64,000 nt of DNA from Burkholderia savannae. Lineage in GTDB: Bacteria > Pseudomonadota > Gammaproteobacteria > Burkholderiales > Burkholderiaceae. Both the position numbers and the translations under genes were made by a program. The stretch lies in assembly GCF_001524445.2 (NCBI RefSeq), contig NZ_CP013418.1:2356001-2420000 (forward strand), read 5' to 3'. The notes under the pieces were generated by a model. The model had not been told where the DNA came from. It saw only the letters and a program-made list of their open reading frames with translations, and ran no database searches. How positions within the stretch are numbered: the stretch's first letter is position 1; every line of letters starts with the position of its first letter. Shown here piece by piece: positions 26,662 through 35,776 of this stretch.

Positions 26662-26737
26662 GTCGTTGTCTCCGTATGGTCCGTGATGGAGGGCGCGCAC
26701 GAGGACCTGCGCGCGCGCCGCATGGCGTCTCGATGCG

Positions 26738-27772
26738 TCAGGTGCGGGCCGATTCGTGCTGGCGGTAGCGGTCGAGCGCGACCGCGCCGATGATCACGAG
26801 CCCCTTGATGATGTATTGCCAGATGTCGGACACGCCGAGCAGCACGAGGCCGTTCGACAGCACCGCGATGATCAGCGCGCCGATCAGCGTGCCGACGATC
26901 GAGCCGACGCCGCCGACGAAGCTCGTGCCGCCGAGGATCACCGCGGCGATCGCGTCGAGCTCGTACGACTGGCCCAGCTGCAAGCCGTTCGCCGCATAGA
27001 GCCGTGCGGCCGACATCAGCGCGCCCAGGCCGGCGAGCAGGCCCGAGCTAGCATAGACGAACAGCTCGATGCCGCGCACGTTGATGCCCGACAGCCGCGC
27101 GGCTTCCGGATTGCCGCCGACCGAGTAGATCCGCATGCCGAGCACCGTGCGGCGCAGGATGAACCACGAGATCGCGACGACGGCGAGCGCGATCACGATG
27201 AGCCACGGCACGCCGAGAATCGAGCCGTTGCCGATGAACGCGAACGGCAGTTGCGGATTGAAGATCGTCGTATCGTTGCCCATCAGGCGCGCGACGCCGC
27301 GCACGGCCGTCAGCGCACCGAGCGTGACGATGAAGGGCGGCAGGCGCAGGAACGAGATCAGCACGCCGTTGACGATGCCGAACGCGAGCCCCACGAGAAG
27401 CGCGGCGGGAATCCCGAGCCAGCCCCAGCCGGGAAGGTTCGACGCGATCAGCGACGCGACGGCGGCGGCCGCGAGCACCGAGCCGACCGACAGATCGATG
27501 CCGCCCGTTAGGATCACGAACGTCATGCCGGCGGCGAGCACGATGTTGATCGACGCCTGCTGCGTGACGATCGACAGGTTCTGCAGCGTGAAGAAGCCGT
27601 CGGTCATGAAGCCGAAGCCGACGCACAGGAGCACGAGAACGGGCAGCATGCCGGCCGTGCGCATCAGCGCCTGCATCCGCGCGCGGTGGTCGGCGGCGCG
27701 CCGCGGCGCGCGGTCCGGCGCCGCGCCGGCCGGCGCGGAGGCGATCTCGCTATGCTTCATCTGATGGGTCAT
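26738..27772 (-). CDS. Sugar ABC transporter permease (RbsC-like)
   Basis: A 344-residue inner-membrane permease of the BPD_transp_2 family with eight to ten hydrophobic segments, the FVILTGGIDLSVGS motif near residue 90 and GGTSFVGGVGSIVGTLIGA near residue 280, both typical of RbsC/XylH permeases. The start at 27772 (MTHQMKH) is chosen because the alternative TTG at 27799 is less plausible. The gene lies 42 bp after the ATPase gene and 76 bp before the binding-protein gene. It moves the sugar across the inner membrane with the adjacent ATPase. Confidence 0.9.
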   Translation of the reverse strand: MTHQMKHSEIASAPAGAAPDRAPRRAADHRARMQALMRTAGMLPVLVLLCVGFGFMTDGFFTLQNLSIVTQQASINIVLAAGMTFVILTGGIDLSVGSVLAAAAVASLIASNLPGWGWLGIPAALLVGLAFGIVNGVLISFLRLPPFIVTLGALTAVRGVARLMGNDTTIFNPQLPFAFIGNGSILGVPWLIVIALAVVAISWFILRRTVLGMRIYSVGGNPEAARLSGINVRGIELFVYASSGLLAGLGALMSAARLYAANGLQLGQSYELDAIAAVILGGTSFVGGVGSIVGTLIGALIIAVLSNGLVLLGVSDIWQYIIKGLVIIGAVALDRYRQHESART

Positions 27773-27814
27773 GGCGATAACCTGAGGGTGAGAGGACAAG
27801 GCGACGGCGGCCGC

Positions 27815-29368
27815 TCAATGCGCGGCCGCCGTTTCGGTGCGTGAGCCGGTGGCGAGCGCGATGATCGCCTCCTGCGTGATCGGCGCGCCCGTGTGTCCGC
27901 CGAGCTCGCCGGCAATCGTGCCTTCACGCATCACGAGCACGCGGTCGGCCACGCCGATGATCTCCGGCAGCTCGCTCGAGATCACGATCACGCCGACGCC
28001 TGCGCGCGCGAGATCGTTGATGATCCGGTAGATCTCCGATTTCGCGCCGATGTCGACGCCGCGCGTCGGTTCGTCGAGGATCAGCACGCGCGGCTTCGTC
28101 TCGAGCAACCGCGACAGCAGCACTTTTTGCTGGTTGCCGCCCGACAGCGCGCCGACGTTGACGTTCGCGTGCGGCACGCGAATCGACAGCGCGGCGATCG
28201 CGTCGCGCGCGCGCTGCGCGCCGCGTGCGAGATCGAGCGCGCCGAGGCGCGCGTCTCGCCCGCAGACCGAGATGTTGATGTTGTCGCGCACGCTCATGTC
28301 GAGGAAGAGGCCCTGGCGCTTGCGATCCTCGGTCAGATAGACGAGCCCGGCGTCGATCGCGTCGCGCGGCGAATGCGCGCCGAAGCGCTTGCCGTCGAGC
28401 TTCACTTCGCCGCGCACGCGCGGCTCGGCACCGAACACGAGGCGCGCGAGCTCGGTGCGGCCCGCGCCGACAAGGCCCGCGATGCCGAGCACCTCGCCCG
28501 CGTGCAGATCGAGGCTGCAGCCGCGCACGCGGCCGCCGTCCGCGACGTCGCGCACCGACAGCAGCAGATTGCCGGGATCGTACGGCGCATGCGTTTTTTT
28601 GTAGAACCCCGAAATATCGCGGCCGACCATCATGCCGACGAGCCGCTCGGCCGACAGCGAATCGCGCTCGAGCGTGCCGACGTACGCGCCGTCGCGCAGC
28701 ACCGACACGCGGTCGGAAAGCTCGTAGATCTCCGCCATCCGATGGCTGATGTAGATGATCGCGAGCCCTTCGGCGCGCAGTTGCCGAATCAGCCGGAACA
28801 GGTTCTCGGTCTCGCGCGACGACAGCGGCGTCGTCGGCTCGTCCATCACGAGAATGCGCGCCTTCGTGTGAACGGCGCGCGCGATCTCGACGAGCTGCTG
28901 CTCGGCGATCGACAGCGTGCCGACGAGCGTGTCCGGCCCGAAGTTCGCGCCGAGCCGTTCGAGCACGTCCCGGCAGCCGCGCGCCATCGCGGCGCGATCG
29001 ATCGTGCCCCAGCGGTGGTTGCCGCGGCGCAGCTCGCGCCCGACGTAGATGTTCTCCGCGACGGTCAGATTCGGTGCGAGGCACAGCTCCTGGTAGATCA
29101 CGGCGACGCCCGCATCGCGCGCGGCGAGCGGCCCGTCGACGGCGACGCGCGCGCCGTCGATCAGGATTTCGCCGCCGGGATCGGCCTGATACGCGCCCGA
29201 CAGAATCTTGATGAGCGTCGATTTGCCGGCGCCGTTTTCGCCCATCAGCGAATGAATCTCGCCCGCATGCACGGCGAGGCTCACGTCGGCAAGCGCACGC
29301 ACGGCGGGGAACGTCTTGCTGATGCCGCGCATCTCGAGCAGCGGGCGCGACGGTTCAGAACGCCGCAT
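27815..29368 (-). CDS. Sugar ABC transporter ATP-binding protein (RbsA-like, two ABC domains)
   Basis: A 517-residue tandem ABC ATPase. The first domain has Walker [10 protein letters not shown] near residue 40 and signature [14 protein letters not shown]; the second has the degenerate Walker-like GLVGAGRTE typical of RbsA/XylG and signature [15 protein letters not shown]. It powers sugar uptake through the neighbouring permease. The ATG at 29368 overlaps the end of the ROK gene by 14 bp, so regulator and transporter are coupled. The frame runs further upstream but only inside the ROK gene. Confidence 0.92.
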   Translation of the reverse strand: MRRSEPSRPLLEMRGISKTFPAVRALADVSLAVHAGEIHSLMGENGAGKSTLIKILSGAYQADPGGEILIDGARVAVDGPLAARDAGVAVIYQELCLAPNLTVAENIYVGRELRRGNHRWGTIDRAAMARGCRDVLERLGANFGPDTLVGTLSIAEQQLVEIARAVHTKARILVMDEPTTPLSSRETENLFRLIRQLRAEGLAIIYISHRMAEIYELSDRVSVLRDGAYVGTLERDSLSAERLVGMMVGRDISGFYKKTHAPYDPGNLLLSVRDVADGGRVRGCSLDLHAGEVLGIAGLVGAGRTELARLVFGAEPRVRGEVKLDGKRFGAHSPRDAIDAGLVYLTEDRKRQGLFLDMSVRDNINISVCGRDARLGALDLARGAQRARDAIAALSIRVPHANVNVGALSGGNQQKVLLSRLLETKPRVLILDEPTRGVDIGAKSEIYRIINDLARAGVGVIVISSELPEIIGVADRVLVMREGTIAGELGGHTGAPITQEAIIALATGSRTETAAAH

Positions 29369-30605
29369 ATCTGGCCTCCTGCGATTCCACGCCGGCGCCT
29401 CGGAGGATGCCGGCGCGCGGGGAGAAGTTGAAGAACATCGGCAGCGTCGCGGCACCGATCGCGCCGGCGTCCGGGCCGAACGAGCCGCGCACCAGCGCGG
29501 GTGTGCCGCGCGCTTCCGGCGCGAGCGCCGCTAGCGCGGCGTGCAGGCGCGCGATCAGCGTGCCGATCAAACCCGCGTCGATGTCGGCGTCGAGCACGAC
29601 GACGGGTGATTCGAGCACGGCGAGCGCCGCGCGCAGCGCGGGCGCGAGCGCGTCGACGCAATCGTCGATCCATTCGTCGACGGCCTTCGCCCCGCGCGCG
29701 ATGCAAGCTTCGAGATCCGCGCGGCTCTCGACTTTTTCGCCGCAGTAGCGCAGATGCCGGACGAGCCCGTTGAGCGACGCGCGCGTGATCAGGATGTCCC
29801 ATGCGCCGCGCGGCTTCGGCACCGAAGGCAGGCGGCTCGGCGGCACCGGCATCATCGCGAAGTCGCCCGCGTTGCCGGTGACGCCGCGCAGGCAGTCGCC
29901 GTCGATCGCGATGCCGCCGCCGATCGCGGGGCCGAGGAACAGGTAGACGAAATCGTCGCGTTGCCGTCCGCAGCCGTAGAACAGCTCGGCGATCGCGGCG
30001 GCGTTGCCGTCGTTTTCGCTGAAGACGGGCAGCGCGATCGCGCGATCGAGCTCGCGCGCGAAATCGACTTCGGCCCACGCGCCGAACGCATCGGCGGGCA
30101 GGTCGATCTCGCGCAGCCAACTGCCGAGGTTGTACGGCTGCGCGACGCCGACGCCCGCGAGCCGCTCGCGCTCGTGCGGAGCAAGCAGCCGCTGCATCGC
30201 GGCGACGTCCTGCTTGACGATCTCGAGCACCGTGGCGGGCGGCGGGAGCAGCGTGTCGTGCGAGCGGCGGCCGATCACGTCGCCGGCGAAGTTGACGAGC
30301 GCCGTCTCGATGCGCATCCGGTCGAGGCGCACGCCGATCCCGAATGCGCCGCGCGGGTCGAGCCGGATCAGCGACGCGGGCTGGCCGCGCTGGCCTTCGG
30401 CGCGGCGGCCGGCGAACTCGATGAGCTTTGCTTCGGCAAGCGAAGCGATGATGCTGCCGACCGCGGTGCCCGTCAGATTGGCGAGCCGCGCGAGATCGGC
30501 CTTCGACGCGCTGCCCGCGCGCCGGAGCGCCCTCAGCAGAAGGCGCTCGTTGTAGCGGCGCACGTTGGCCGAGTTGCTGCCCTGGCCGATATGCGGACTC
30601 CTCAT
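29355..30605 (-). CDS. ROK-family transcriptional regulator (NagC/XylR type)
   Basis: A 416-residue ROK repressor. The N-terminal winged helix reads [46 protein letters not shown]. The ROK sugar-kinase-like domain has [19 protein letters not shown] and [26 protein letters not shown]. The Cys-rich zinc motif of classical ROK proteins is not evident. GGAG precedes the ATG at 30605. It heads the sugar-transport operon, and a perfect 41-bp palindrome lies 29 bp upstream of its start, so autoregulation and sugar-induced derepression are likely. Confidence 0.9.
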   Translation of the reverse strand: MRSPHIGQGSNSANVRRYNERLLLRALRRAGSASKADLARLANLTGTAVGSIIASLAEAKLIEFAGRRAEGQRGQPASLIRLDPRGAFGIGVRLDRMRIETALVNFAGDVIGRRSHDTLLPPPATVLEIVKQDVAAMQRLLAPHERERLAGVGVAQPYNLGSWLREIDLPADAFGAWAEVDFARELDRAIALPVFSENDGNAAAIAELFYGCGRQRDDFVYLFLGPAIGGGIAIDGDCLRGVTGNAGDFAMMPVPPSRLPSVPKPRGAWDILITRASLNGLVRHLRYCGEKVESRADLEACIARGAKAVDEWIDDCVDALAPALRAALAVLESPVVVLDADIDAGLIGTLIARLHAALAALAPEARGTPALVRGSFGPDAGAIGAATLPMFFNFSPRAGILRGAGVESQEARYAAF

Positions 30606-30633
30606 GATTTCTCCTCCGGGTTGGCACGGTTCG

Positions 30634-30674
30634 CCCGAGGTTAAATAAATCAGCTTGATTTATTTAACCTCGGG
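30634..30674. promoter_or_regulatory. Perfect 41-bp palindrome upstream of ROK operon (probable operator)
   Basis: Left arm CCCGAGGTTAAATAAATCA (30634-30652), centre GCT, and a right arm (30656-30674) that is its exact reverse complement, 19 bp each. The AT-rich core (AAATAAATCA / TGATTTATTT) in otherwise GC-rich DNA recalls ROK-type operators such as those of NagC and Mlc. It overlaps the expected promoter of the ROK-ABC operon. Confidence 0.85.
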
Positions 30675-31055
30675 ATGTCGGGCGTGTCTGCCTAGGGAAA
30701 TCCCGAGGGTTGATGCGAGGAGGTCAGGAAATGGCGGCGAGCGATGATGGTTCGCCTTCAGTCGTGCGTTCGGGCGTGGTCGAGCGATGCGCGCGAGCGC
30801 GCGTGACCGCCGAGCGAATCGGCGATGCCTTGCTCGCATGCGCGGATGGCGTGTCGCCGGTGGTGCTGCGTTTGATTGGGTATCCGAAACGAATGAGCGA
30901 GCGAGCGCGTCGAATGAAGCCGTGCATGAGACCGCGAACGCGGCGGTATAGCCCGGCCTTTCGATTCGCGCGCCGAAAGGCGCTCGGCGCGCCGGCGCGA
31001 ATGCGATCGTGCGGACTGCTGCAGGCGTTGCGTGCGTTGCGGCGCGCGATCGTTC

Positions 31056-31099
31056 GGCTGCCCGCCGATCCGGCGTGCAAGCCGGATCGGCGGGCAGCC
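31056..31099 (-). terminator. Perfect 19-bp hairpin downstream of glucoamylase operon
   Basis: Arms GGCTGCCCGCCGATCCGGC (31056-31074) and its exact complement (31081-31099) around a 6-nt loop, 41 bp after the stop of the 115-residue gene. It is extremely stable but without a T-run on either strand. It probably protects or ends the glucoamylase transcript. Confidence 0.55.
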
Positions 31100-31139
31100 C
31101 GTGCGCCGTCATGCGGCGTTCAGGCCGATCGCGTCGCCA

Positions 31140-31487
31140 TCACGGCGAAGCCGACGCCGGCGGCCGCAGTGGCTGTGCGCCCGGCACGTCGGGCGCGCCG
31201 CGCTGCGCTTCGACGGGCGCCTGTGTCGCCGCCGGGTCCGGATTCCAGCTCGTTCCGCCCGGCTTGACCTTCGGCGGCGGCAGCGCCTTCGCGAGCGGGC
31301 GGCTCGGCGGCGCGGGCGGAGGCGGCGGCGCGGGCTGCGCCCGATCGGGCGCGGCCGCCGCCGAAGCGGGCATCGCGGCGGCCGCGGCCGCCGAATTCCG
31401 ATTCGACAGCAGTCCGTAACGCCAGCCCGCCGCGGCCAAGCCCAGCAGCGCCGCCGCGGCGAGCGGCAGCCAGCTTGCGCGCGACAT
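31140..31487 (-). CDS. Small Pro/Ala-rich membrane-anchored protein of unknown function
   Basis: A 115-residue protein: an N-terminal hydrophobic segment (about 6-21, LPLAAAALLGLAAAGW) that could be a membrane anchor or uncleaved signal, then a Pro/Ala-rich tail (QPAPPPPPAPPSRP). I recognise no family. Its ATG overlaps the TGA of the glucoamylase gene by one base, so the two are co-translated. The tail looks like a periplasmic spacer, suggesting a role in glucoamylase export or cell-envelope attachment, but that is inference from position only. Confidence 0.6.
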   Translation of the reverse strand: MSRASWLPLAAAALLGLAAAGWRYGLLSNRNSAAAAAAMPASAAAAPDRAQPAPPPPPAPPSRPLAKALPPPKVKPGGTSWNPDPAATQAPVEAQRGAPDVPGAQPLRPPASASP

Positions 31488-34132
31488 CACCAGTTCACCT
31501 GATCGTTCAGCGTCAGCGTGCCGCTCGCGGGCGTCTGCAGCTGGCGATTGCCGGACCAGTTCTCCCACGTCACGCTGCCGTCGGCGTTCTTGCGGTAGTA
31601 CTTGTACTGGATCGCCTGAGCGGCCGGCATGTTGACGGTGTTGCTCCACACGGGGTAATTGGCCGGGTCGACGGGAATGCCGAGATCGGTATTCCAGTTG
31701 CCGAGCGCGGCGGCGTTGCCCGTCACGTACATTTGCTGGCCGGGCTGCGTGCCGGCGTTGACGTTGACCGACACCGACACCTGCCCGCTCTGCAGCGGCG
31801 CGACGCAGTTGTTGTAGCGCGCGCAGACGACCGACGGAATGTCGACGATGCGGCCCGCCTGGATGGACGCGAGCAGGCTGATGTACTCGCCCATCGCCCA
31901 GTTCAGCGGCGCCATCGACTTGGTCGGCTGGCCCGGCGCGTAGCCCGCGGGCGTCGTCACCGCCCAGCCGTCGGGCAGCGTCGTCGAATTCGACCACACC
32001 TGTTCCGGCAGGAAGCCTTCGGGCGTCGTCAGCTGCTTGAGCGTCGAGAAGTACGCGCTGCCCGCGTTGCCGCTGCCTTGGCGCGCGATCTCGTACATGC
32101 CGCGCTCGGCGGTGAAGATCGGCCACAGGCGGCCGGCGCCGGTGCCGTCGAAGTCGCTGCCGTCGTTGTGCTCGCCATAGCCGTCGAAGTTGTAGCGGAA
32201 CCACGCGTTGGGCGACAGCGCCGGCGCGTTCGGCAGGCTCAGCGACTGGCCGAGCACGCTGTCGTAGACCGAGATCGTGTTCACGACGGTCGGATCGGTC
32301 GCGCGCTTGACGCCCATCCGGACAAGCTCGAAGAAGCCGCCGTCGACGACGCGCCGCGCGTCGTGGCTGCCGCCGCCGTTCTTGATCGTCAGCGTTTGCG
32401 TCGCGTCCGGGCCCGCGGTGGGCGCGAAGCTCGCGCGATCGGTGCCGGTGCCCGAGCGGCCCGCCGGGTTGATGCGGATGTAGTAGCTGCCGTTGCCGAA
32501 CGAGCCCGTCGACGTGTACGTCCACGCCGCGACGTTCTCCTGCCAGTAGTCGGCCGCCGCGAGATAGCGCGCGGCGCTCGTCGTGTCGCCGTTCTGCGTC
32601 GCGATGTCGGCCGCCGTGACGAGGCCGGCGATCTCGGCCGCGATCGTCGACGGCGAGTAGCCGGAGTTCTCCTCCCAGCGCTCCTGATACGTCCACGGGC
32701 CGGTGTTGACGATGTAATCGGCGGTGAGCTTGATCTTCGACCACAACGGATTGAACACGCTCGGGCCGAGGCGCCACGCGAGGATGATCGGCATCGCCTG
32801 CTCGTCCATCTGCGTGCCTTGCCAGTACGGCCAGCCGCTCACCCACGCGTTCTGCGGGAAGCGCCCGGCGCGGCTGTAGCCCTGCGAGCAGCCGGACGCG
32901 TTGTATTCGGCGGTGCCGCAGTCGCTCGTCTGTTGCAGCGTGTTGAACAGATAGTTGACGACGCTCGTCGCGGTGGACGTGTCGCCCGCCGTCGTCAGCG
33001 CGTTCGCGAACTTGAACAGATCGCGCGGCCACACGAGGTGATAGCCGCCCGCGTTCGCATCGCCCTGCGTTTCGCCCCACGGCGTGCCGATGCCGGCGAT
33101 CATCGCGCCGTTGCTCTTGTCATGCATCGTCTTGAGCGTCATCGCGGCGAGGTAGTACGCGTCGTCCGCGGCGCCGTTCTGCGACGACAGGCCCGCCGCG
33201 TAGTTGTGCCACGCGGTGTCGTACTGCTGCTGCTCGCCGGCGAGATCGCTGCCGAGCACGGTGTTCGCGTCGCCGAGCGCCTGGTCCTGCGTGCTGCCGA
33301 AGCCGAGCACGACGTCGAACGACACGCTCGTCGCGCTCGGATCGCCGAGATCGATCCAGCCCATCTGCGCGACGTTGCCGTTGGTGGCGGACGTGAACGT
33401 CCAGTCCATCGTCTTGTCGGCGGTGCCGCCGAGCAGGTCGGTCCAGCCGTCGCTTTGCCCGACGAAGCCGTTCGACGTCATGCCCACGCCGTTGACGACT
33501 TTCCACGGACGGTTCGTCACGAGCGCCGAGTAGCGGCTGTCGTGATTCGCGACGAGCGCGTTGCCGCCGGTGCCGGACACTGTCTGGGCGGTGTTGTTGC
33601 TGCCCGCGTTGTCGAGGTACGGTTTGGACAGCATGTAGAGATTGAAGTCGCCGACCTTGTGGCCGTTGAGCGCGGTGAACGTGACGCGCTGCACGATCGC
33701 GTTGTAGTTCGGATCGGCGAAGATGATCTTGCTGATCCGCCAGTTGTGCGAACTATTGCTGGTCGTCACTTGCCAGCTCATCGTGCGCGTGTCGGTTTGC
33801 GCGGCCGAGTAGGCCTGCAGCTTTTCTTCGTCGACGAAGGTCTTGCCGCTGTCGCCGACGAGGAACTGCAAGTCGACGGACTCGGGCGTGTCGAGTACCG
33901 GGTAGTAGACCTCCGAGAGGATGCCGCGATAGCCGGTGAAGTAGACCCGCGATGCGCCGCTGACCGCCGTGCCGAGGAACGATTTGGCCGACGGGCCTCG
34001 CACGGGCGTCGCGCCGGGCGAGCCGAATGCTTCGGTGGCCGAAACGGACGCGGGTAAAGCGGCCGCGCCCGTCAGCGCAGCCAGACTGCCAACCAGCACT
34101 GCCTGTTTGAATCCGAAGTGCTTTGCCGACAT
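31487..34132 (-). CDS. Secreted glucoamylase (GH15) with C-terminal starch-binding CBM20
   Basis: An 881-residue exo-acting alpha-glucosidase releasing glucose from starch or glycogen. The signal peptide covers about 1-32. The bacterial GH15 N-domain covers about 45-320 (YFTGYRGILSEVYYPVLDTP). The catalytic (alpha/alpha)6 domain covers about 340-770, with LVWPRDLFKFANAL, ERWEENSGYSPST and FTAERGMYEIA, which should hold the two catalytic glutamates. The C-terminal CBM20 covers about 785-881 (YVTGNAAALGNWNTD, YKYYRKNADGSVTWENW). The ATG at 34132 has GGAGACG upstream; the frame runs on to 34180. It is probably exported by Sec and type II secretion. Confidence 0.92.
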   Translation of the reverse strand: MSAKHFGFKQAVLVGSLAALTGAAALPASVSATEAFGSPGATPVRGPSAKSFLGTAVSGASRVYFTGYRGILSEVYYPVLDTPESVDLQFLVGDSGKTFVDEEKLQAYSAAQTDTRTMSWQVTTSNSSHNWRISKIIFADPNYNAIVQRVTFTALNGHKVGDFNLYMLSKPYLDNAGSNNTAQTVSGTGGNALVANHDSRYSALVTNRPWKVVNGVGMTSNGFVGQSDGWTDLLGGTADKTMDWTFTSATNGNVAQMGWIDLGDPSATSVSFDVVLGFGSTQDQALGDANTVLGSDLAGEQQQYDTAWHNYAAGLSSQNGAADDAYYLAAMTLKTMHDKSNGAMIAGIGTPWGETQGDANAGGYHLVWPRDLFKFANALTTAGDTSTATSVVNYLFNTLQQTSDCGTAEYNASGCSQGYSRAGRFPQNAWVSGWPYWQGTQMDEQAMPIILAWRLGPSVFNPLWSKIKLTADYIVNTGPWTYQERWEENSGYSPSTIAAEIAGLVTAADIATQNGDTTSAARYLAAADYWQENVAAWTYTSTGSFGNGSYYIRINPAGRSGTGTDRASFAPTAGPDATQTLTIKNGGGSHDARRVVDGGFFELVRMGVKRATDPTVVNTISVYDSVLGQSLSLPNAPALSPNAWFRYNFDGYGEHNDGSDFDGTGAGRLWPIFTAERGMYEIARQGSGNAGSAYFSTLKQLTTPEGFLPEQVWSNSTTLPDGWAVTTPAGYAPGQPTKSMAPLNWAMGEYISLLASIQAGRIVDIPSVVCARYNNCVAPLQSGQVSVSVNVNAGTQPGQQMYVTGNAAALGNWNTDLGIPVDPANYPVWSNTVNMPAAQAIQYKYYRKNADGSVTWENWSGNRQLQTPASGTLTLNDQVNW

Positions 34133-34410
34133 TTTTTTCGTCTCCGTTATGGATATTTGCGGTGTCGTTCTTTGTAGCAAAACAACACGCGCTGTATCTC
34201 ACGCAGAGGCGAAAGAGTCAATATTGTCAATGTCTTGTAGTCGACTATGTACTGATACTACATCCGCTGAACTGTGCGGTAGCGCACACTGGTGGTGGCG
34301 CGACGCGCGGACGACGATCCGCGCCGGAGCATGTCGGTACTTTAGGAGGGCGGCGACGAAACCCAGGCCGACGGCAGTCCGGATTCGCCGCGCGCGCCGT
34401 GCGCTCGACG

Positions 34411-35736
34411 TCAATCGAGCGGCTTGCCCGCCTTGTCGTCCATCGAGCGTAGCGCGATCAACGTCAGCACGCCGCAGCCGATCGCGTACCACGCGGGCGC
34501 GTTCGCGTTGCCCGTCGCGGCGATCAGCCACGTGACGAAGAATTGCGCGAAGCCGCCGAAGATCGCGACGCCGACGCTGTAGACGAGCGCGCCGCCCGTC
34601 GCGCGAACCGCGCGCGGGAACAGTTCGCCGAGCATCGCGCTCATCGCGCCGACGTTGATCGCGTGCACGGCCGCGAGCGCCGCGATGATCGTCAGCAGCG
34701 AGACCGCGCCGGGCCAGCGGTTCAGCGCGACGAACGCCGGATAGATCGCGAGCATCAACGCGATGCGCGTCCACCAGACGATCCGGTTGCGTCCGTAGCG
34801 ATCCGACAGATGGCCGCCGATCGGCGTCACGATCGCGAGAATCGCGCCGGCGACGCAGCCTGCCGTCATCGACAGCCAGCCCGGCAGATGCAGCACCTGC
34901 ACGCCGTAGATCGCCATGTAGAACACGATGATGTAGTGGATCGACGTGCCGCCGATCGTGATGCCGAGGCCGGCGAGCACGGCTTTGCCGTGGTGGCGCA
35001 GCACGTCGGCGAGCGGCAGCGACGCGGCGCTTCCGTGCGCTGCGGATGCGGCGGCATGCGCCGCGGCCGGCGCTTCGTCGACTGTGCGCCGCAGCCAGTA
35101 GCCGAGCGGCACGAACAGCGTGCCGATGACGAACGGGACGCGCCATCCCCAGCTTTCGAGTTGCGCGGCGCTCAACGTCGACGTCAGCAGGACGCCCGTC
35201 AGCGCGCCGGCGAGCGCCGCGAGCCCCTGGCTCGAGAACTGGAACGATGCGTAGAAGCCGCGTTGCCCGGGCGGCGCCTGCTCGAGCAGCAGCGTGGTCG
35301 ACGCGCCGACTTCGCCGCCCGACGCGAATCCTTGCAGCAGTCGCGCGGCGACGAGCAGCAGCGGCGCGGCGACGCCGATCTGCGCAAAGGTCGGCGCGAC
35401 GGCGATCGTCGCGGTGCCGAGCGCCATGATGAGAAGCGTGGCGATCATCGCGCGCTTGCGGCCGACGCGGTCCGCGTAGATGCCGATCACGAGGCCGCCG
35501 AGCGGGCGCGTGAAGAACCCGACGCCGAAGCTCGCGACCGCGAGCATCAGTTGTCCGAACGACGAGTGAACCGGGAAGAACAGCTTGCCGATCAGGATCG
35601 CGAAGAAACTGTAGACGGTGAAGTCGTAGAATTCGAGCGCGTTGCCGACCGCGGCCGCGGCGATCAGGCGCCGCCTCTTCGCGGCGAGGCGTGCGTCGGC
35701 CGGCATGCCGGCGAAGTCGAGAGCGGTTGTTTCCAT
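34411..35736 (-). CDS. MFS metabolite:H+ symporter
   Basis: A 441-residue inner-membrane transporter of the metabolite:H+ symporter group. The start is typical (GNALEFYDFTVYSFFAILIGKLFFP), with the loop 2-3 motif GIYADRVGRKRAM and ARLLQGFASGGEVGAS in helix 4. Twelve hydrophobic segments are visible. Members carry citrate, shikimate, proline betaine or other carboxylates. It lies 40 bp after the M20 amidohydrolase gene in the same orientation, so it likely imports that enzyme's substrate, for example an N-acyl amino acid. Confidence 0.9.
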   Translation of the reverse strand: METTALDFAGMPADARLAAKRRRLIAAAAVGNALEFYDFTVYSFFAILIGKLFFPVHSSFGQLMLAVASFGVGFFTRPLGGLVIGIYADRVGRKRAMIATLLIMALGTATIAVAPTFAQIGVAAPLLLVAARLLQGFASGGEVGASTTLLLEQAPPGQRGFYASFQFSSQGLAALAGALTGVLLTSTLSAAQLESWGWRVPFVIGTLFVPLGYWLRRTVDEAPAAAHAAASAAHGSAASLPLADVLRHHGKAVLAGLGITIGGTSIHYIIVFYMAIYGVQVLHLPGWLSMTAGCVAGAILAIVTPIGGHLSDRYGRNRIVWWTRIALMLAIYPAFVALNRWPGAVSLLTIIAALAAVHAINVGAMSAMLGELFPRAVRATGGALVYSVGVAIFGGFAQFFVTWLIAATGNANAPAWYAIGCGVLTLIALRSMDDKAGKPLD

Positions 35737-35776
35737 GTGATCCCCGAGGAGCGCGAGACGGCGTGGCGAGAAGGCG

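Larger units (their letters stand above)
30606..31139. other. Upstream region of the ROK operon and 3' side of the 115-residue protein gene
   Basis: 534 bp between the ROK start and the stop of the minus-strand gene at 31140. It contains the 41-bp palindrome (30634-30674) and a perfect GC hairpin (31056-31099). No gene is supported in between. Confidence 0.6.

Noticed and set aside
31475..34057. An 860-codon open frame on the + strand opposite the glucoamylase gene
   Set aside because: Arg/Val/Ala-rich with no recognisable family; the minus-strand GH15 and CBM20 motifs prove the coding strand.
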